64,000 nt of DNA, from NCBI GenBank assembly GCA_040905665.1, contig JBBDRD010000027.1:124001-188000 (forward strand). The letters are read 5' to 3'. The notes beneath the pieces were generated by a model. That model had not been told where the DNA came from. It did not search any database and saw only the letters and a list, made by a program, of their open reading frames with translations. Made by a program: the position numbers and the translations under genes. Positions 1 through 8,741 of the stretch are shown one piece after another. This DNA comes from DASVCN01 sp040905665. Its GTDB lineage: Bacteria > Deinococcota > Deinococci > Deinococcales > Trueperaceae. Every line of letters starts with the position of its first letter. Position 1 is the first letter of the stretch.

Positions 1-1676
1 ATGTCGGGTTGGACCCGCAGGATGTTTCCGGGGAAACCGTTGGGTAGGGGCTTGAACCAGAAGTCCATCGGCTGCTTGGTAATGAGCAGATTGCTGTACA
101 CCGAGGCGAGATAGCACAGCTCACCCGAGTGGTACATGCTCATCGAGTGGCTCCCCTTGAAGCGCTCCGTCCCGGTGAGGAAGGGCACCCCGTTAGCGAG
201 CACGTTGAAGTAGATGGCGCCGTCGTCGTGGTCGAGGAAAAAGGTGTTGTAGAAGGCCGATGACTCGCGCGCCAGGCGCAGGTACTCCTCGTCGCCCAGC
301 ACGCCGTGGAGGATCAGGTAGGCGAGGATCCCCTGCTCCTGCTGCCACCACGCCTTGCGGTCGTGGAACGCGAAGCGGTGCCACGCCTGCTCGTCGGCCT
401 TGGCACGCTCCATCACGTCGTACCAGCCGCCGCGCTGCTGATCGCTCCCGACTCTCGGCATGAGTCCGGCGATCTTGCGGGCGAAGGCCTCGTACTCGGG
501 CTTGGGCGCGAGGCCGAACATCCGCATGAGATTCCAGGCGATCTTCAAGTTATGGCCCACCACGCCGCGGTCCTGCTGCCACATGTGGGTGGAATCGTGG
601 GTCCAGTCCTCGAAGAACTTCTCCTGCACGAACGGTCCGTTGTCGTAGTCGGGGAAGTAGCGGGTGATGGTGTCGAAGGTGTCCTCGAGCATTTTTAGGT
701 AACGCTCATCGCCGGTCGCGAGTACCAAGTTGATCAGATAGGCGGGAGCGTGGTCCCCTACCGAGTTCCAGTTCTTCTTGCCACGGTTCTCCCCCAACGC
801 CTCACTGCGCGGGTCGAGCGTCACCGGATCCAGGTGTGAGAAGTAGCCGCCACGCTCACGGTCCAGGTAGAAGCGGTCGAAGAGATCGATCGTGAGCTGA
901 GCGTCGCGAAGAATTCGCGGATCACCGGTTATCCGGTAGGTCTGGATCGGCCCGGCCAAGGCGTAGATCTGCTCGTAGGCAGGAATGGCGTCGAGGTCGT
1001 CGCCGAACTCCGAGGCGAAGACCTTGTCCTCGCGCTGGCCGTGAACGTCGATACCGTGGTACCAGTAGACGATATTTTCGTCGGCGTCATAGAACCGCAT
1101 GTGCTCACGCAGATATTCGGTGCCCTTTTCGGCCGCCTCCAAGAAGCGGTCCTCGCCGGTGAGCAGGTAGGCCGAGGAGAGCCCGTAGACGAGCCGGGAA
1201 ATAGTATCCGTCTCCTGCCGGTAGTTGTCGCTGGGCTTCTCACCGGTCAGCCTGATGGTCGTGCGGTAATCCGCGTAATGGATCTCGCCCGTCCCGAACT
1301 GCGCTCCCACATAGAAGTGGGCGAGCTGCTCGATCTGCCGCACCCACCAGTCCTGCTTCTCGAATTCGTGCTCGTCTTTGCGACGGCCGGTGAAGAGGAG
1401 GAACTGCGCCTCGAAGGAGTGGCCGTTCCCCTCGGGATAGAAGACTCCATAGCTGTAGACGAAACGGCCCGGCGCCAACATGTCGCGCATCTGGCCGGTG
1501 GCGTCGAAGTAGGGATCGCCCAGGTTGCGGAGCATCTGCGCATAGGTGTTGGGCTTGAGTTGAACGGCGTAATGGCAGTTGCCGCTGGTGCGTACTTCGA
1601 AGGTGTCAACCTCGCGGTCGAACTGTGTCACGTAGCCTGCGATGGTGTCCGAGAAGGTGAAGGGCAGAGTGTTCAC
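1..1676 (-). CDS. AGE-like (alpha/alpha)6-barrel sugar epimerase/isomerase, 3' end outside window
   Basis: This minus-strand frame stays open from a GTG start at 1676 to the window edge, about 558 codons, so the C-terminus is missing. The N-terminus reads MNTLPFTFSDTIAGYVTQF. The protein is rich in Trp, Tyr and His, with stretches such as YFPDYDNGPF and HRFAFHDRKAWWQQEQG, as in N-acylglucosamine 2-epimerase-like and related glycan-active (alpha/alpha)6 barrels. These act on the reducing end of free sugars or on uronic-acid glycosides in the cytoplasm. I cannot tell the substrate. The start overlaps the stop of the upstream VOC gene (GTGA), so it is the last visible gene of the coupled operon. 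A long antisense frame at 1041-1682 is a shadow. The family call is by overall look and is moderate. Confidence 0.6.
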   Translation of the reverse strand, partial: MNTLPFTFSDTIAGYVTQFDREVDTFEVRTSGNCHYAVQLKPNTYAQMLRNLGDPYFDATGQMRDMLAPGRFVYSYGVFYPEGNGHSFEAQFLLFTGRRKDEHEFEKQDWWVRQIEQLAHFYVGAQFGTGEIHYADYRTTIRLTGEKPSDNYRQETDTISRLVYGLSSAYLLTGEDRFLEAAEKGTEYLREHMRFYDADENIVYWYHGIDVHGQREDKVFASEFGDDLDAIPAYEQIYALAGPIQTYRITGDPRILRDAQLTIDLFDRFYLDRERGGYFSHLDPVTLDPRSEALGENRGKKNWNSVGDHAPAYLINLVLATGDERYLKMLEDTFDTITRYFPDYDNGPFVQEKFFEDWTHDSTHMWQQDRGVVGHNLKIAWNLMRMFGLAPKPEYEAFARKIAGLMPRVGSDQQRGGWYDVMERAKADEQAWHRFAFHDRKAWWQQEQGILAYLILHGVLGDEEYLRLARESSAFYNTFFLDHDDGAIYFNVLANGVPFLTGTERFKGSHSMSMYHSGELCYLASVYSNLLITKQPMDFWFKPLPNGFPGNILRVQPD

Positions 1677-2245
1677 CACTGATCCTTTCTGCCGGCGTCC
1701 ATAGGCGTTGCGTTCGTGCGGGCGGCGTCCCACGGGTCCCTGCTCCCCGGTGTTGCCTTCGTCCTGGATGTGGCGACCGCGGACGCCTCCCCGGTGGCTG
1801 TGCCCCTGCCCGTCGCTACCGGCTTCTCATCGACAAAACCTTGGCTCACCTCGACGATGTTCCCCTCGGGATCGCTCAGCCACACGGTTCGCCAGCCGGG
1901 GATGAAACCGTCGAAATCCAGCGGCCCAAGGCTGACTACGGCGTCCTCGCCCATCGACTCGAGCTGGGTGTCTACATCGTCTACCTGAAAGGCGAGGTGG
2001 CGGACGCCGGGAGTGAGAGGGCCGTCGCCGGCCCTCGTCGGGCCCGCCGAGTCGGCAGCGACGGCAAACAGCTCGAGGTAGACGTCGCCGCACTTCAGAA
2101 ACACGATCTCACCCTCATCCAAGGAGATGGTCCGGGCTCGCCTGAAGCCGAAGTGCCGACTGTAGAACCGCTCGACCGCCCCTTGATCGCGGCAATTGAG
2201 CGCCACATGCGAAAAGCGGAGCGAGGGGTCGTTTACGCTAGCCAT
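1673..2245 (-). CDS. VOC-family (glyoxalase/dioxygenase fold) protein
   Basis: The protein has 190 aa. Residues 9-140 form one vicinal-oxygen-chelate unit: an opening strand RFSHVALNC with the usual His, a central VRHLAFQVDD with a second His, and a final DPEGNIVEVSQ with the conserved Glu. These are the three metal-ligand positions of glyoxalase-type enzymes. The C-terminal 45 residues are low-complexity, rich in Ala, Thr and Arg, and probably disordered. The family includes lyases, isomerases and extradiol dioxygenases, so the reaction cannot be read from sequence. It starts one base inside the stop of the DJ-1-like gene (TGATG) and its own stop overlaps the epimerase-like start, so all are probably translated from one message. 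Confidence 0.8.
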   Translation of the reverse strand: MASVNDPSLRFSHVALNCRDQGAVERFYSRHFGFRRARTISLDEGEIVFLKCGDVYLELFAVAADSAGPTRAGDGPLTPGVRHLAFQVDDVDTQLESMGEDAVVSLGPLDFDGFIPGWRTVWLSDPEGNIVEVSQGFVDEKPVATGRGTATGEASAVATSRTKATPGSRDPWDAARTNATPMDAGRKDQW

Positions 2246-2826
2246 CAGGCGGCCACCCCCTGGGCCAGGAGTTCGACGATCTCCCTCGCGAACAGGTGGC
2301 AGTGCGCTCCCGAGCGTCCCGTGACCAGATCGCCGTCGACCACGACGTCGCGGTCGGTGTAGATGGCGCCCATGTTTCGCACGTCACCGTAGAGGTTGTT
2401 GTGGGCGACCACGTGCCGCCCACGCACCAGTTCGGGCGCCGGTGCCAACAGCCACATGCCGTGGCAGATAATCCCTTTGAGGACGCCTGGCTGGGCGAAG
2501 GCCCGCTGGAGGAACTCCGTTGCCGGTGGAAGCTTGTGGACCGGATCCTCGCTGTAGCGCAGCCGGTCGGCGACCATTCCCGAGGGCACGATCACCGCCG
2601 AGAACGCACGCAGGCGCGCGTCGTCGAGTTCCTCGAAGCTCTCGTGTACTTCGATGGGCGCGCGGTACTCGTGCCCTTGAAAGGTGAGGTAGGGCTGGCC
2701 CCATAACCTGGTGACGAAGTGGAGCTGAGCGCCCTCCTCGGCGAAGCGGCGCTGGTAGTAGAAGATCTCCGGTTCGTAGAAGTCGCTCTCCATCAGAACC
2801 GCGATCTTTCGGCCGGCGAGCCTCAC
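2245..2826 (-). CDS. DJ-1/PfpI family protein
   Basis: The protein has 193 aa and is a single DJ-1/PfpI domain. It begins GRKIAVLMESDFYEPEIFYY, with an acidic residue near the position of the catalytic-site Glu, and has the nucleophile elbow GIICHGMWLLAPA around residue 127 with the reactive Cys followed by His. The end, VVVDGDLVTGRSGAH, is typical of PfpI-like proteins. Members are glyoxalases, amidases, chaperones or hydrolases of small metabolites. In this operon, between a GMC oxidoreductase and a VOC protein, a role in handling a reactive carbonyl intermediate is plausible but inferred. Its start overlaps the GMC stop by four bases. Confidence 0.85.
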   Translation of the reverse strand: MRLAGRKIAVLMESDFYEPEIFYYQRRFAEEGAQLHFVTRLWGQPYLTFQGHEYRAPIEVHESFEELDDARLRAFSAVIVPSGMVADRLRYSEDPVHKLPPATEFLQRAFAQPGVLKGIICHGMWLLAPAPELVRGRHVVAHNNLYGDVRNMGAIYTDRDVVVDGDLVTGRSGAHCHLFAREIVELLAQGVAA

Positions 2827-4424
2827 GCCACCAACTCCTTCTCGCTAACGGCGAGACCGTTCGCTCGTTTGACGAGTTCGCTCCCACGCTCGGCGATCAT
2901 CAGTATTCCTGCGTGGCAGTTGCCCGAGGGAACCGTGGGCATCACGCTGGCGTCGATGACGCGCAACCCTTCGGTCCCGTATACGCGTAGCTGGGGATCC
3001 ACCACCGACAGTTCGTCGCTGCCCATCTTGCAGGAGCCCACCTGATGGTGGTACGAGTCGGCGTTGGCGCGCACGAACTCGGCAATTTCGCGCGGTGAGG
3101 CGTTTGGCGGCAGCGGGCTTTGGCTGATGACGCCGATGATCGCGTCGCTCGACCAGCGGGCGAGCGGGTCGGTGGCGAACAGCTCCTGGGCAAGCTTCAC
3201 ACCCTCGACCAGGCGTTCGGAGTCACTCGCGGCCCCAAGGTAGTTGGTGTCCACCAACGGCTGCGTGAGCGGATCGCTGCTGGCCAGGCGGACACTGCCG
3301 CGAGACATGGGGCGCACGACACCGGGGATGATGGCCATTGCCTGGGGCCCGGCCGGTGGGACTCGAACGAAGCCGTACTGCATATCGGGGCCAAGCCAGC
3401 CGGGGCTCGACTTGCTAAAGAGCGCGGCCTCGGAGTCGTTGAGCCGGCTCTCGCCCAGCGGCTCGCGGGCGAAGTTGAGTGCTACCAGCAGCACATGGTT
3501 GTGGAAGTTTTCGCCGACTCCGGGCAGGTCGACGACGACCGGCAGGCCAAGGGCGCGGAGTACCTCTGCCCGGCCGAGGCCGGAGAGCATCAGGAGCTTG
3601 GGGCTCTCGATGGCACCGCCGCAGACGATTACCTCGTTCCTCGCTCGGGCCGATTTCGGTTTGCCGCCCTTCTGCAGGTACTCGACGCCCACGCACCTAC
3701 TGCCTTCGAACAAAAGCCGGGTTGTGAGCGCACCGGTCTTAAGGGTGAGGTTGGGACGAGCCGTCGCAGGCTCGAGGTAGGCGTTGCGGGCGCTATGGCG
3801 CCTGCCGGAGCGCACATTGAGGTGGTGCCAGCCCACGCCCTCCATCTGCGGGCCGTTGAAATCTTGCGTCTCGGGGTGGCCCAACGACTTGCAGGCCTCG
3901 ATGAAGGCGGCCGAAACGGGCAGAGGATCATGGCGACCGGCGTTGATGAGCGGCATGGGTCCGCGCGACACGGTACCGCCGTCCGACCCGGCGCCGCCCG
4001 ATCCGAGGGCGCCCGATTCGGCCCCTAAGCTGGCGTCCTCCCGGTCTTCGACTCGTTCGAAGTAGGGTCGCACATCTTCGTAAGCCCAGCCGGGAGCGCC
4101 GTTGTAGGCCCAGTTGTCGTAGTCGGCCGGGTGTCCGCGTATGTGCATCATGATGTAGAAGTTGCTGCTGCCGCCCGGGATGCGTCCACGCGGCTCGTTA
4201 ACCTGCCGCCCGCCAAGACCGCTCTGGGGAACGGTCTTGTAGCCCCAATCGACACTAGAACCCAGTGCCTCGTACCAGCGCGCGGGAGTCTCGACGCTTT
4301 TGGGAATCTCGGGACCCCCGGCTTCCAGCACCAGGACATCGACCGCGGAGTCTTCGCTCAGCCGGTTCGCCATGACAGAACCGCCGGCGCCGCTGCCCAC
4401 CACGATGAAGTCGTACACGCTCAT
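2823..4424 (-). CDS. GMC-family FAD-dependent oxidoreductase (choline dehydrogenase-like)
   Basis: The protein has 533 aa, the usual family length. The N-terminus MSVYDFIVVGSGAGGSVMAN is the FAD-binding Rossmann motif, followed by VLVLEAGG. Residues about 80-100 carry the second GMC signature (GRIPGGSSNFYIMMHIRG). The C-terminal catalytic pair is visible: HHQVGSCKMG supplies one His, and DASVMPTVPSGNCHAGI carries a His where many members have Asn, as in aryl-alcohol-oxidase-like enzymes. It should oxidise an alcohol or a sugar hydroxyl to a carbonyl, passing electrons from FADH2 to oxygen or a quinone. No signal peptide is seen. It is flanked by NTF2-like genes upstream and a DJ-1-like gene downstream, with four-base overlaps on both sides. 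Confidence 0.92.
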   Translation of the reverse strand: MSVYDFIVVGSGAGGSVMANRLSEDSAVDVLVLEAGGPEIPKSVETPARWYEALGSSVDWGYKTVPQSGLGGRQVNEPRGRIPGGSSNFYIMMHIRGHPADYDNWAYNGAPGWAYEDVRPYFERVEDREDASLGAESGALGSGGAGSDGGTVSRGPMPLINAGRHDPLPVSAAFIEACKSLGHPETQDFNGPQMEGVGWHHLNVRSGRRHSARNAYLEPATARPNLTLKTGALTTRLLFEGSRCVGVEYLQKGGKPKSARARNEVIVCGGAIESPKLLMLSGLGRAEVLRALGLPVVVDLPGVGENFHNHVLLVALNFAREPLGESRLNDSEAALFSKSSPGWLGPDMQYGFVRVPPAGPQAMAIIPGVVRPMSRGSVRLASSDPLTQPLVDTNYLGAASDSERLVEGVKLAQELFATDPLARWSSDAIIGVISQSPLPPNASPREIAEFVRANADSYHHQVGSCKMGSDELSVVDPQLRVYGTEGLRVIDASVMPTVPSGNCHAGILMIAERGSELVKRANGLAVSEKELVA

Positions 4425-4813
4425 GTGGCCGGACTCGCTTGCAGTTGACGGAGGAAGGGCTCGAAGGGCAGGCTGTCGTGGAAGTTAGCCATGTAGGCAA
4501 TCTTCCCGCCCTCGAACCGGAAGTAGTTCATGACCTCGGCTTCGATCGGTTCGCCGGCCGAGTTGGCGGCAGATATGTGCGAAACCGCGGCCCCCTGGTC
4601 GCCGTCCACCAGGATCTGTTTGGGCTCATTCCGGAAGCGCGAATAGGCCGATCCCATGCCGGCCATCATTGGCCGCAGGGTCGTGAGCCCCTCGATGTGC
4701 CCGGCGAGTTGCTCGTCCATGACCATGTCCTCGCTAAAGAGGTTGCACCACTTCTCCCACTGACCGGCGTTGGCCAGCTCGTAGTACCTGTCGATGATCT
4801 GTCGATTGTCCAT
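4421..4813 (-). CDS. NTF2/SnoaL-like cone-fold protein (third of three)
   Basis: The protein has 130 aa. It starts MDNRQIIDRYYELANAGQWE, the long first helix typical of SnoaL-like proteins, and continues with CNLFSEDMVMDEQLAGHIEG and the strand MNYFRFEGGKIAYMANFHD. The family fold is a conical alpha+beta barrel that binds small hydrophobic molecules and includes isomerases, dehydratases and hydrolases. It is the third NTF2-like gene in a row and its stop overlaps the GMC oxidoreductase start, which suggests that it supplies or receives that enzyme's substrate. The reaction is unknown. Confidence 0.8.
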   Translation of the reverse strand: MDNRQIIDRYYELANAGQWEKWCNLFSEDMVMDEQLAGHIEGLTTLRPMMAGMGSAYSRFRNEPKQILVDGDQGAAVSHISAANSAGEPIEAEVMNYFRFEGGKIAYMANFHDSLPFEPFLRQLQASPAT

Positions 4814-5316
4814 CAGAGCGTCGCGAATCCGGGAGCGTACTCGAATGGTCGAAGCTGAGCGTTATAGCTTCTGATCTCGAGCCCGTACAAATTCTTCTCC
4901 CCGCTTGCGCGCTGCAGCCGCCACTGCTGAGTTGCGTTCATCGAGGTGCGCAGGCTCTTTGCCGCCGGGGGCGTGAACCAGCTCGCCTGCCAGCCCACCA
5001 CGATCTCTACCGCTGCCTCGTCGCTGGTAGCTTCCACATTCACCGACTGGAGGGTGTGGACCTCGTCGAAGAAGATATTGACCACACCTGGCGCCGAACT
5101 CCCGTCGCTGTAGTTGCCGCCCGCGTACCAGGCGAGGAAGTCGCCGATCCCGTGGAGCGTCTTTTCGGGGAAGACCATCTCCAGGCCGTCGTCGGCAAGC
5201 AGCCTCAGGCACTCATCGGCGGGTGCATGTACGTCGAGAGCCCGGAACCATGCGGCCGCGAAGGCGCTAACGCTTTCGTTGGAAAACGGGTTGACAGTAG
5301 GTTGAACCTGCATCAC
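4813..5316 (-). CDS. NTF2/SnoaL-like protein (second of three)
   Basis: The protein has 167 aa and is the longest of the three NTF2-like neighbours. Recognisable parts are the first helix (SVSAFAAAWFRALDVHAPAD), LLADDGLEMVFPEKTLHGIG, a central WYAGG region, and the strands EAAVEIVVGWQASWF and WRLQRASGEKNLYGLEIRSY. This matches the polyketide-cyclase-like/SnoaL pattern. It shares little obvious sequence with its two neighbours, so they are more likely recruited paralogues than a recent duplication. It overlaps its downstream gene by one base (TGATG) and its upstream gene by four. Confidence 0.75.
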   Translation of the reverse strand: MMQVQPTVNPFSNESVSAFAAAWFRALDVHAPADECLRLLADDGLEMVFPEKTLHGIGDFLAWYAGGNYSDGSSAPGVVNIFFDEVHTLQSVNVEATSDEAAVEIVVGWQASWFTPPAAKSLRTSMNATQQWRLQRASGEKNLYGLEIRSYNAQLRPFEYAPGFATL

Positions 5317-5687
5317 GCCTCCTGAGCCCGGAGCGGCACGACCGACGTGACGCCGGTGAAGTGGTGGCTGATTCTTCCGTCGCGTAGCAAGAAAACGTCG
5401 TACACTTTCGCTTCACCAAGCTTGCTGAGTACGGTAGCTTCGAAGAAGATCGAGTCTTCGGTTTCGGTGAATTTGTCGGTCGACAGCACCTCGAGACCAC
5501 CCAGGTGATCGAGATACTCGCGAAAGTGTTCCCGCAGTGCGTCGCTACCCTTGACCAGGACGTCGAAGCCCACGAGCGTGGCGTCTTTCCGATACTGCTC
5601 GTCGATGAGGCGATCGACGTCTCCCGCCTCGAGCAGCTCGATCTGCCGTTCGTAGAAGCGTCTGCCGGGCGTGCTGTCGGTTTTCAT
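5313..5687 (-). CDS. NTF2/SnoaL-like protein (first of three)
   Basis: The protein has 124 aa: GRRFYERQIELLEAGDVDRL first helix, KDATLVGFDVLVKGSDALREHF, then FFEATVLSKLGEAKVYDVFLLRDGRISHHF, a clear SnoaL-like layout. It is the first of the NTF2 trio. A purine-rich GGAGGAGAAA lies just before the ATG on the minus strand (about 5693-5702), a good ribosome-binding site. The TPP-enzyme gene ends 27 bases upstream, so the two are probably cotranscribed. The ligand is not known. Confidence 0.8.
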   Translation of the reverse strand: MKTDSTPGRRFYERQIELLEAGDVDRLIDEQYRKDATLVGFDVLVKGSDALREHFREYLDHLGGLEVLSTDKFTETEDSIFFEATVLSKLGEAKVYDVFLLRDGRISHHFTGVTSVVPLRAQEA

Positions 5688-5714
5688 TAGTTTCTCCTCC
5701 GGGCGTCTGGAAGT

Positions 5715-7448
5715 TCAGGGTTGCGGGACTTCGCTGCCGATCACCATGTCGATCAGGTAGGGGCCGTCGTGCGCGAGCATGCGCTCGACCGCTCCTGTCA
5801 CCTGCTTCGGTTCATCCACTCGTTCGCCCTTCACACCCAGGGAACCGGCGAGTGCCGCGAAATCGATGCTGGGTGAGTGGAGGTCGAAGCTGCTGGGAAA
5901 CTCATGGGCTTCAACGCCTACCTGCTCGCGCCAGTACTGCAGGATGTTCAACTTGAGCAGCATGTAGCTGCCGTTGTTGCAGATCACGAACTTCGCGCCG
6001 ATTCCATGATGTGCCGCGGTCCACAGCGCTTGGATGGTGTACATGCTGCCGCCGTCGCCACTGAAACCGATCACCGTTTTTTGGGGGTGGGCGAGTTTGA
6101 GGCCCAGCGCTCCGGGGATACCCACGCCCAGGGAGCCGCCGCGCGTCTGAAAGTAGCTGTCGGGCTCGGTGGGTACCAGGTAGCGGGTGACCACCGGGGA
6201 AACCGTGAGGGCTTCATCGAAGACGAGGACATCCGGCGGCAGTTGGCGTGCGAGTTCTTCCAGGAGCCGAGCCGGACGCAGCGGTAGCTCGTCGCACTCG
6301 GTCCGGTCGACGAGGAGGCGGTTTTCGTTCGCCTCTTGGCGCGCCGCGCCCGCACGTGAAATCCGCTCCCGGGCTGTCCGGCTGTCGTTTGCCTGCATTA
6401 CGCTCTCGAGCGCCCCGCCCAGCGCGGCGAGGGTGGCCTTGGGATCGGCGACGACGCTAAGGTCGACAAGGAAGTTCTTGGCGATCTCATAGGCGTTGAG
6501 GTCGATGTGTACGATCCGGGTCGCTTCACCAAAGGGCCGCTCGAGCAGCGGAAACACCTCGGGGAACACGTAGGTGCCCACGATCAGCACCGCGTCGGCA
6601 GCCTGCACCGCGCGCCTGCTGTCGCTCCCGAACATGTGGCCCAGCGACCCGCGATAGAGCGGGTGATCGAAGGGAATATTCACCTCCGAGTGATCGGCCC
6701 CCCAAACCTCCGCTCCCAGCAGCTCGGCTACCTGGACCAGCTCTGCCTGTGCTTCGCTGTGGGCTATTCCGTCGCCCATGATGATCAGCGGTCGCGACGC
6801 GCGCGCGAGGACCAGAGCGGCCTGATCGAGCCACTCCCGTCCCGGCGCGACTCGTGTGCTTGGGAAGTGGGACGGTACCGCCTCCTCGCTCGACAGGGCG
6901 TCGAGGACATCGGCCGGCAGGCAGACGAAGGTGGGGCCCATCGGTGGTGTCGCGGCGATCTTGATAGCACGGCGCAGGACCCGCAGCACCGATTGGGAAT
7001 CGACGACGCGCGTCGCCCACTTCGTCACCGGCTTCGCCATCGCTACCAGGTCCGCCGCCATCTGGGAGTCCATCGCATCGAAGCGGATGCCTGCCTCCCC
7101 GGCAAGCACCACGAGTGGTGCGTGGCCGCGCATGGCCTGATAGAGCATGCCTATGCCGTTTCCCAGGCCCACCCCGCTATGGAGTTGGACGATCGTGGGA
7201 CGGCGGGTCGCCCTGGCGTAACCGTCGGCAATCGCTACCGCGACGGTTTCCTGCAGCGTGTTGATGTAGTGGAGTTGAGGATACTGCTCGAGCGAGTCGA
7301 GTAGACCCTGTTCGACGGTACCGGGGTTGCCGAAGACGTACTCGACGCCGTCGGCGAGAAGTTGCTCGACTAGCGCGAATCGTGCAGGACGGGCTGCCGT
7401 GCCGGGGAGCGGGGTGTGCGCCGGCTGGGGGCCGGTCGCTACCGTCAT
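5715..7448 (-). CDS. Thiamine-diphosphate-dependent enzyme (benzoylformate-decarboxylase/acetolactate-synthase type)
   Basis: The protein has 577 aa with the three domains of the POX/BFD/ALS superfamily. The PYR domain (about 25-190) has the cofactor-activating Glu in LQETVAVAIADGYAR and a His in LHSGVGLGNGIGM, a position that is catalytic in benzoylformate decarboxylase. A middle domain spans about 200-345. The PP domain (about 400-560) has GFSGDGGSMYTIQALW followed by CNN, the ThDP/Mg motif. It should decarboxylate or carboligate a 2-keto acid. There is no sign of an FAD requirement or a regulatory subunit. It is probably the first gene of the operon that continues through the NTF2, GMC, DJ-1 and VOC genes. 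Confidence 0.9.
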   Translation of the reverse strand: MTVATGPQPAHTPLPGTAARPARFALVEQLLADGVEYVFGNPGTVEQGLLDSLEQYPQLHYINTLQETVAVAIADGYARATRRPTIVQLHSGVGLGNGIGMLYQAMRGHAPLVVLAGEAGIRFDAMDSQMAADLVAMAKPVTKWATRVVDSQSVLRVLRRAIKIAATPPMGPTFVCLPADVLDALSSEEAVPSHFPSTRVAPGREWLDQAALVLARASRPLIIMGDGIAHSEAQAELVQVAELLGAEVWGADHSEVNIPFDHPLYRGSLGHMFGSDSRRAVQAADAVLIVGTYVFPEVFPLLERPFGEATRIVHIDLNAYEIAKNFLVDLSVVADPKATLAALGGALESVMQANDSRTARERISRAGAARQEANENRLLVDRTECDELPLRPARLLEELARQLPPDVLVFDEALTVSPVVTRYLVPTEPDSYFQTRGGSLGVGIPGALGLKLAHPQKTVIGFSGDGGSMYTIQALWTAAHHGIGAKFVICNNGSYMLLKLNILQYWREQVGVEAHEFPSSFDLHSPSIDFAALAGSLGVKGERVDEPKQVTGAVERMLAHDGPYLIDMVIGSEVPQP

Positions 7449-7527
7449 GCGGGCGCTCCCGATTGCGCTGCGCCGGTCGACGGCGGCGCCGACGCAGGGG
7501 AGTGCGGCAGGAACCTCTGCGTAGCCT

Positions 7528-8352
7528 CTACCATCCGTAGCGCCGAGTTCCGTTCTCCAGGGTCTGCACCATCAATTCGCCCACGAGCCGCGAGTCCTGG
7601 GTGGAGCGACCGGTCAGGAACGGGTAATCGAGGATGGTCGAGCGCGTGCGGCCCACGCCACCGTGATACTGCCCGTCGGGCGCAACAGCGTCACGCAGGA
7701 TGAACTCCAGTGGGTAGGGTGGCGGACCCATATTCAGGTCGGTGTTGAGGAAGCCGGTGCCATCCTTGTAGTCGTACTCCAGGGCGTGGCCGGTGACGTG
7801 CTTGCCGCGGATGATGCTCCGGCGGTCGTTCCACTCACGCGCGAACGCCAGGGCGGTAACCGCGTAGCACTCGGCGACGATGAGCTTGTCCAGCGCAAGG
7901 AAGCCGAGGATCAGGTCGTGCAGTCGCTGGTTGTTGACCATGTCGACGATCGGGCCGCTGCCGCCAACCATCAGCAGGGCGTCGTACTCGTTCAACTGCT
8001 GCCAGCGCTCCTCGCGTTGCGAGTAATACTCCTCGAGCGCGTGAGCGAAGGAGTCGGAGCTGAAGTAGGGGCGCTCCGGGAACCAGGCCGACAGATCGAT
8101 CGGGTTGTCCAGCCGGCTCGAACAGTCGATCTCGCGCGTCTTGCCGGCGAAGTAGGCGTCGGTTACTACCTTGGCAAGGGGCGGATCGAAATACCCCTCC
8201 TCCATGCTGGGAGGCAGGGCGTGGGCACGCTGGCCATTGGCCGTTACAAATACCGATTCGTAACCGGCATCATCGAGAACCTCGAGGGGACCAACCAGCT
8301 CCTCCCCCCAATAGCCGTACTCCGAGAGCATGACAAGTACCTTGCGTGACAC
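7528..8352 (-). CDS. DJ-1/PfpI-like class I glutamine-amidotransferase-fold protein (Hsp31-like)
   Basis: From a GTG at 8352 the protein has 274 aa and begins with a typical first strand, SRKVLVMLSEYGYWGEELVGP. A longer frame reaches 8430 but adds only an Arg-rich, poorly structured leader, so I prefer the GTG. It has YDALLMVGGSGPIVDM and a nucleophile elbow VAECYAVTALAF with Cys, plus a long insertion typical of Hsp31-like members. It is unlike the smaller DJ-1 protein at 2245. The TPP-enzyme start lies 79 bases downstream, so it probably belongs to the same transcription unit, perhaps as first gene. The function could be a glyoxalase or amidase; it is not determined. Confidence 0.8.
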   Translation of the reverse strand: MSRKVLVMLSEYGYWGEELVGPLEVLDDAGYESVFVTANGQRAHALPPSMEEGYFDPPLAKVVTDAYFAGKTREIDCSSRLDNPIDLSAWFPERPYFSSDSFAHALEEYYSQREERWQQLNEYDALLMVGGSGPIVDMVNNQRLHDLILGFLALDKLIVAECYAVTALAFAREWNDRRSIIRGKHVTGHALEYDYKDGTGFLNTDLNMGPPPYPLEFILRDAVAPDGQYHGGVGRTRSTILDYPFLTGRSTQDSRLVGELMVQTLENGTRRYGW

Positions 8353-8741
8353 CGCTTCCCCTCGCTTCCCTGCTTCGCGGGTCCGCTTCAGATCGCATTG
8401 CACAGCGCCTGGACGCCTGGCTTGGGCCACGCTTCGCTAACCGTCACGTCGAGCGCGATTCAGCCGCTCCCCGTGATCCCGGCGCAACCCTCAGTTCTCC
8501 GGATTTTCCTTCGCCTCACTGCTAGCTGCCGGTATTGTTAGCGTTGTGGTCGCCTACCTCAAGGGGGCCAGCACCTAGCCCCTTGTGAAATGCAGTGCGA
8601 GCCCCTACACTGTGCTCCTGATTCCTATGGGGGTGACCTAGGCGGCCCCAGGTCCTCGAAGACGTTTTCGTCCACGGCCGCGCCAGAAGTAGCAGGTCGG
8701 GGGATCTGATATCTCGCGTTAGCGTGGAATCGGGTGGGGCT

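Noticed and set aside
1041..1682. 213-codon plus-strand frame with a His/Glu/Val-rich sequence
   Set aside because: It is antisense to the epimerase-like gene; the minus-strand frame has the coherent protein.
3120..4028. 302-codon plus-strand frame opposite the GMC oxidoreductase
   Set aside because: It is an antisense shadow of a clearly recognisable enzyme; no family features.
6507..7304. 265-codon plus-strand frame opposite the ThDP enzyme
   Set aside because: It is antisense to a clear family member; low-complexity Arg/His-rich translation.
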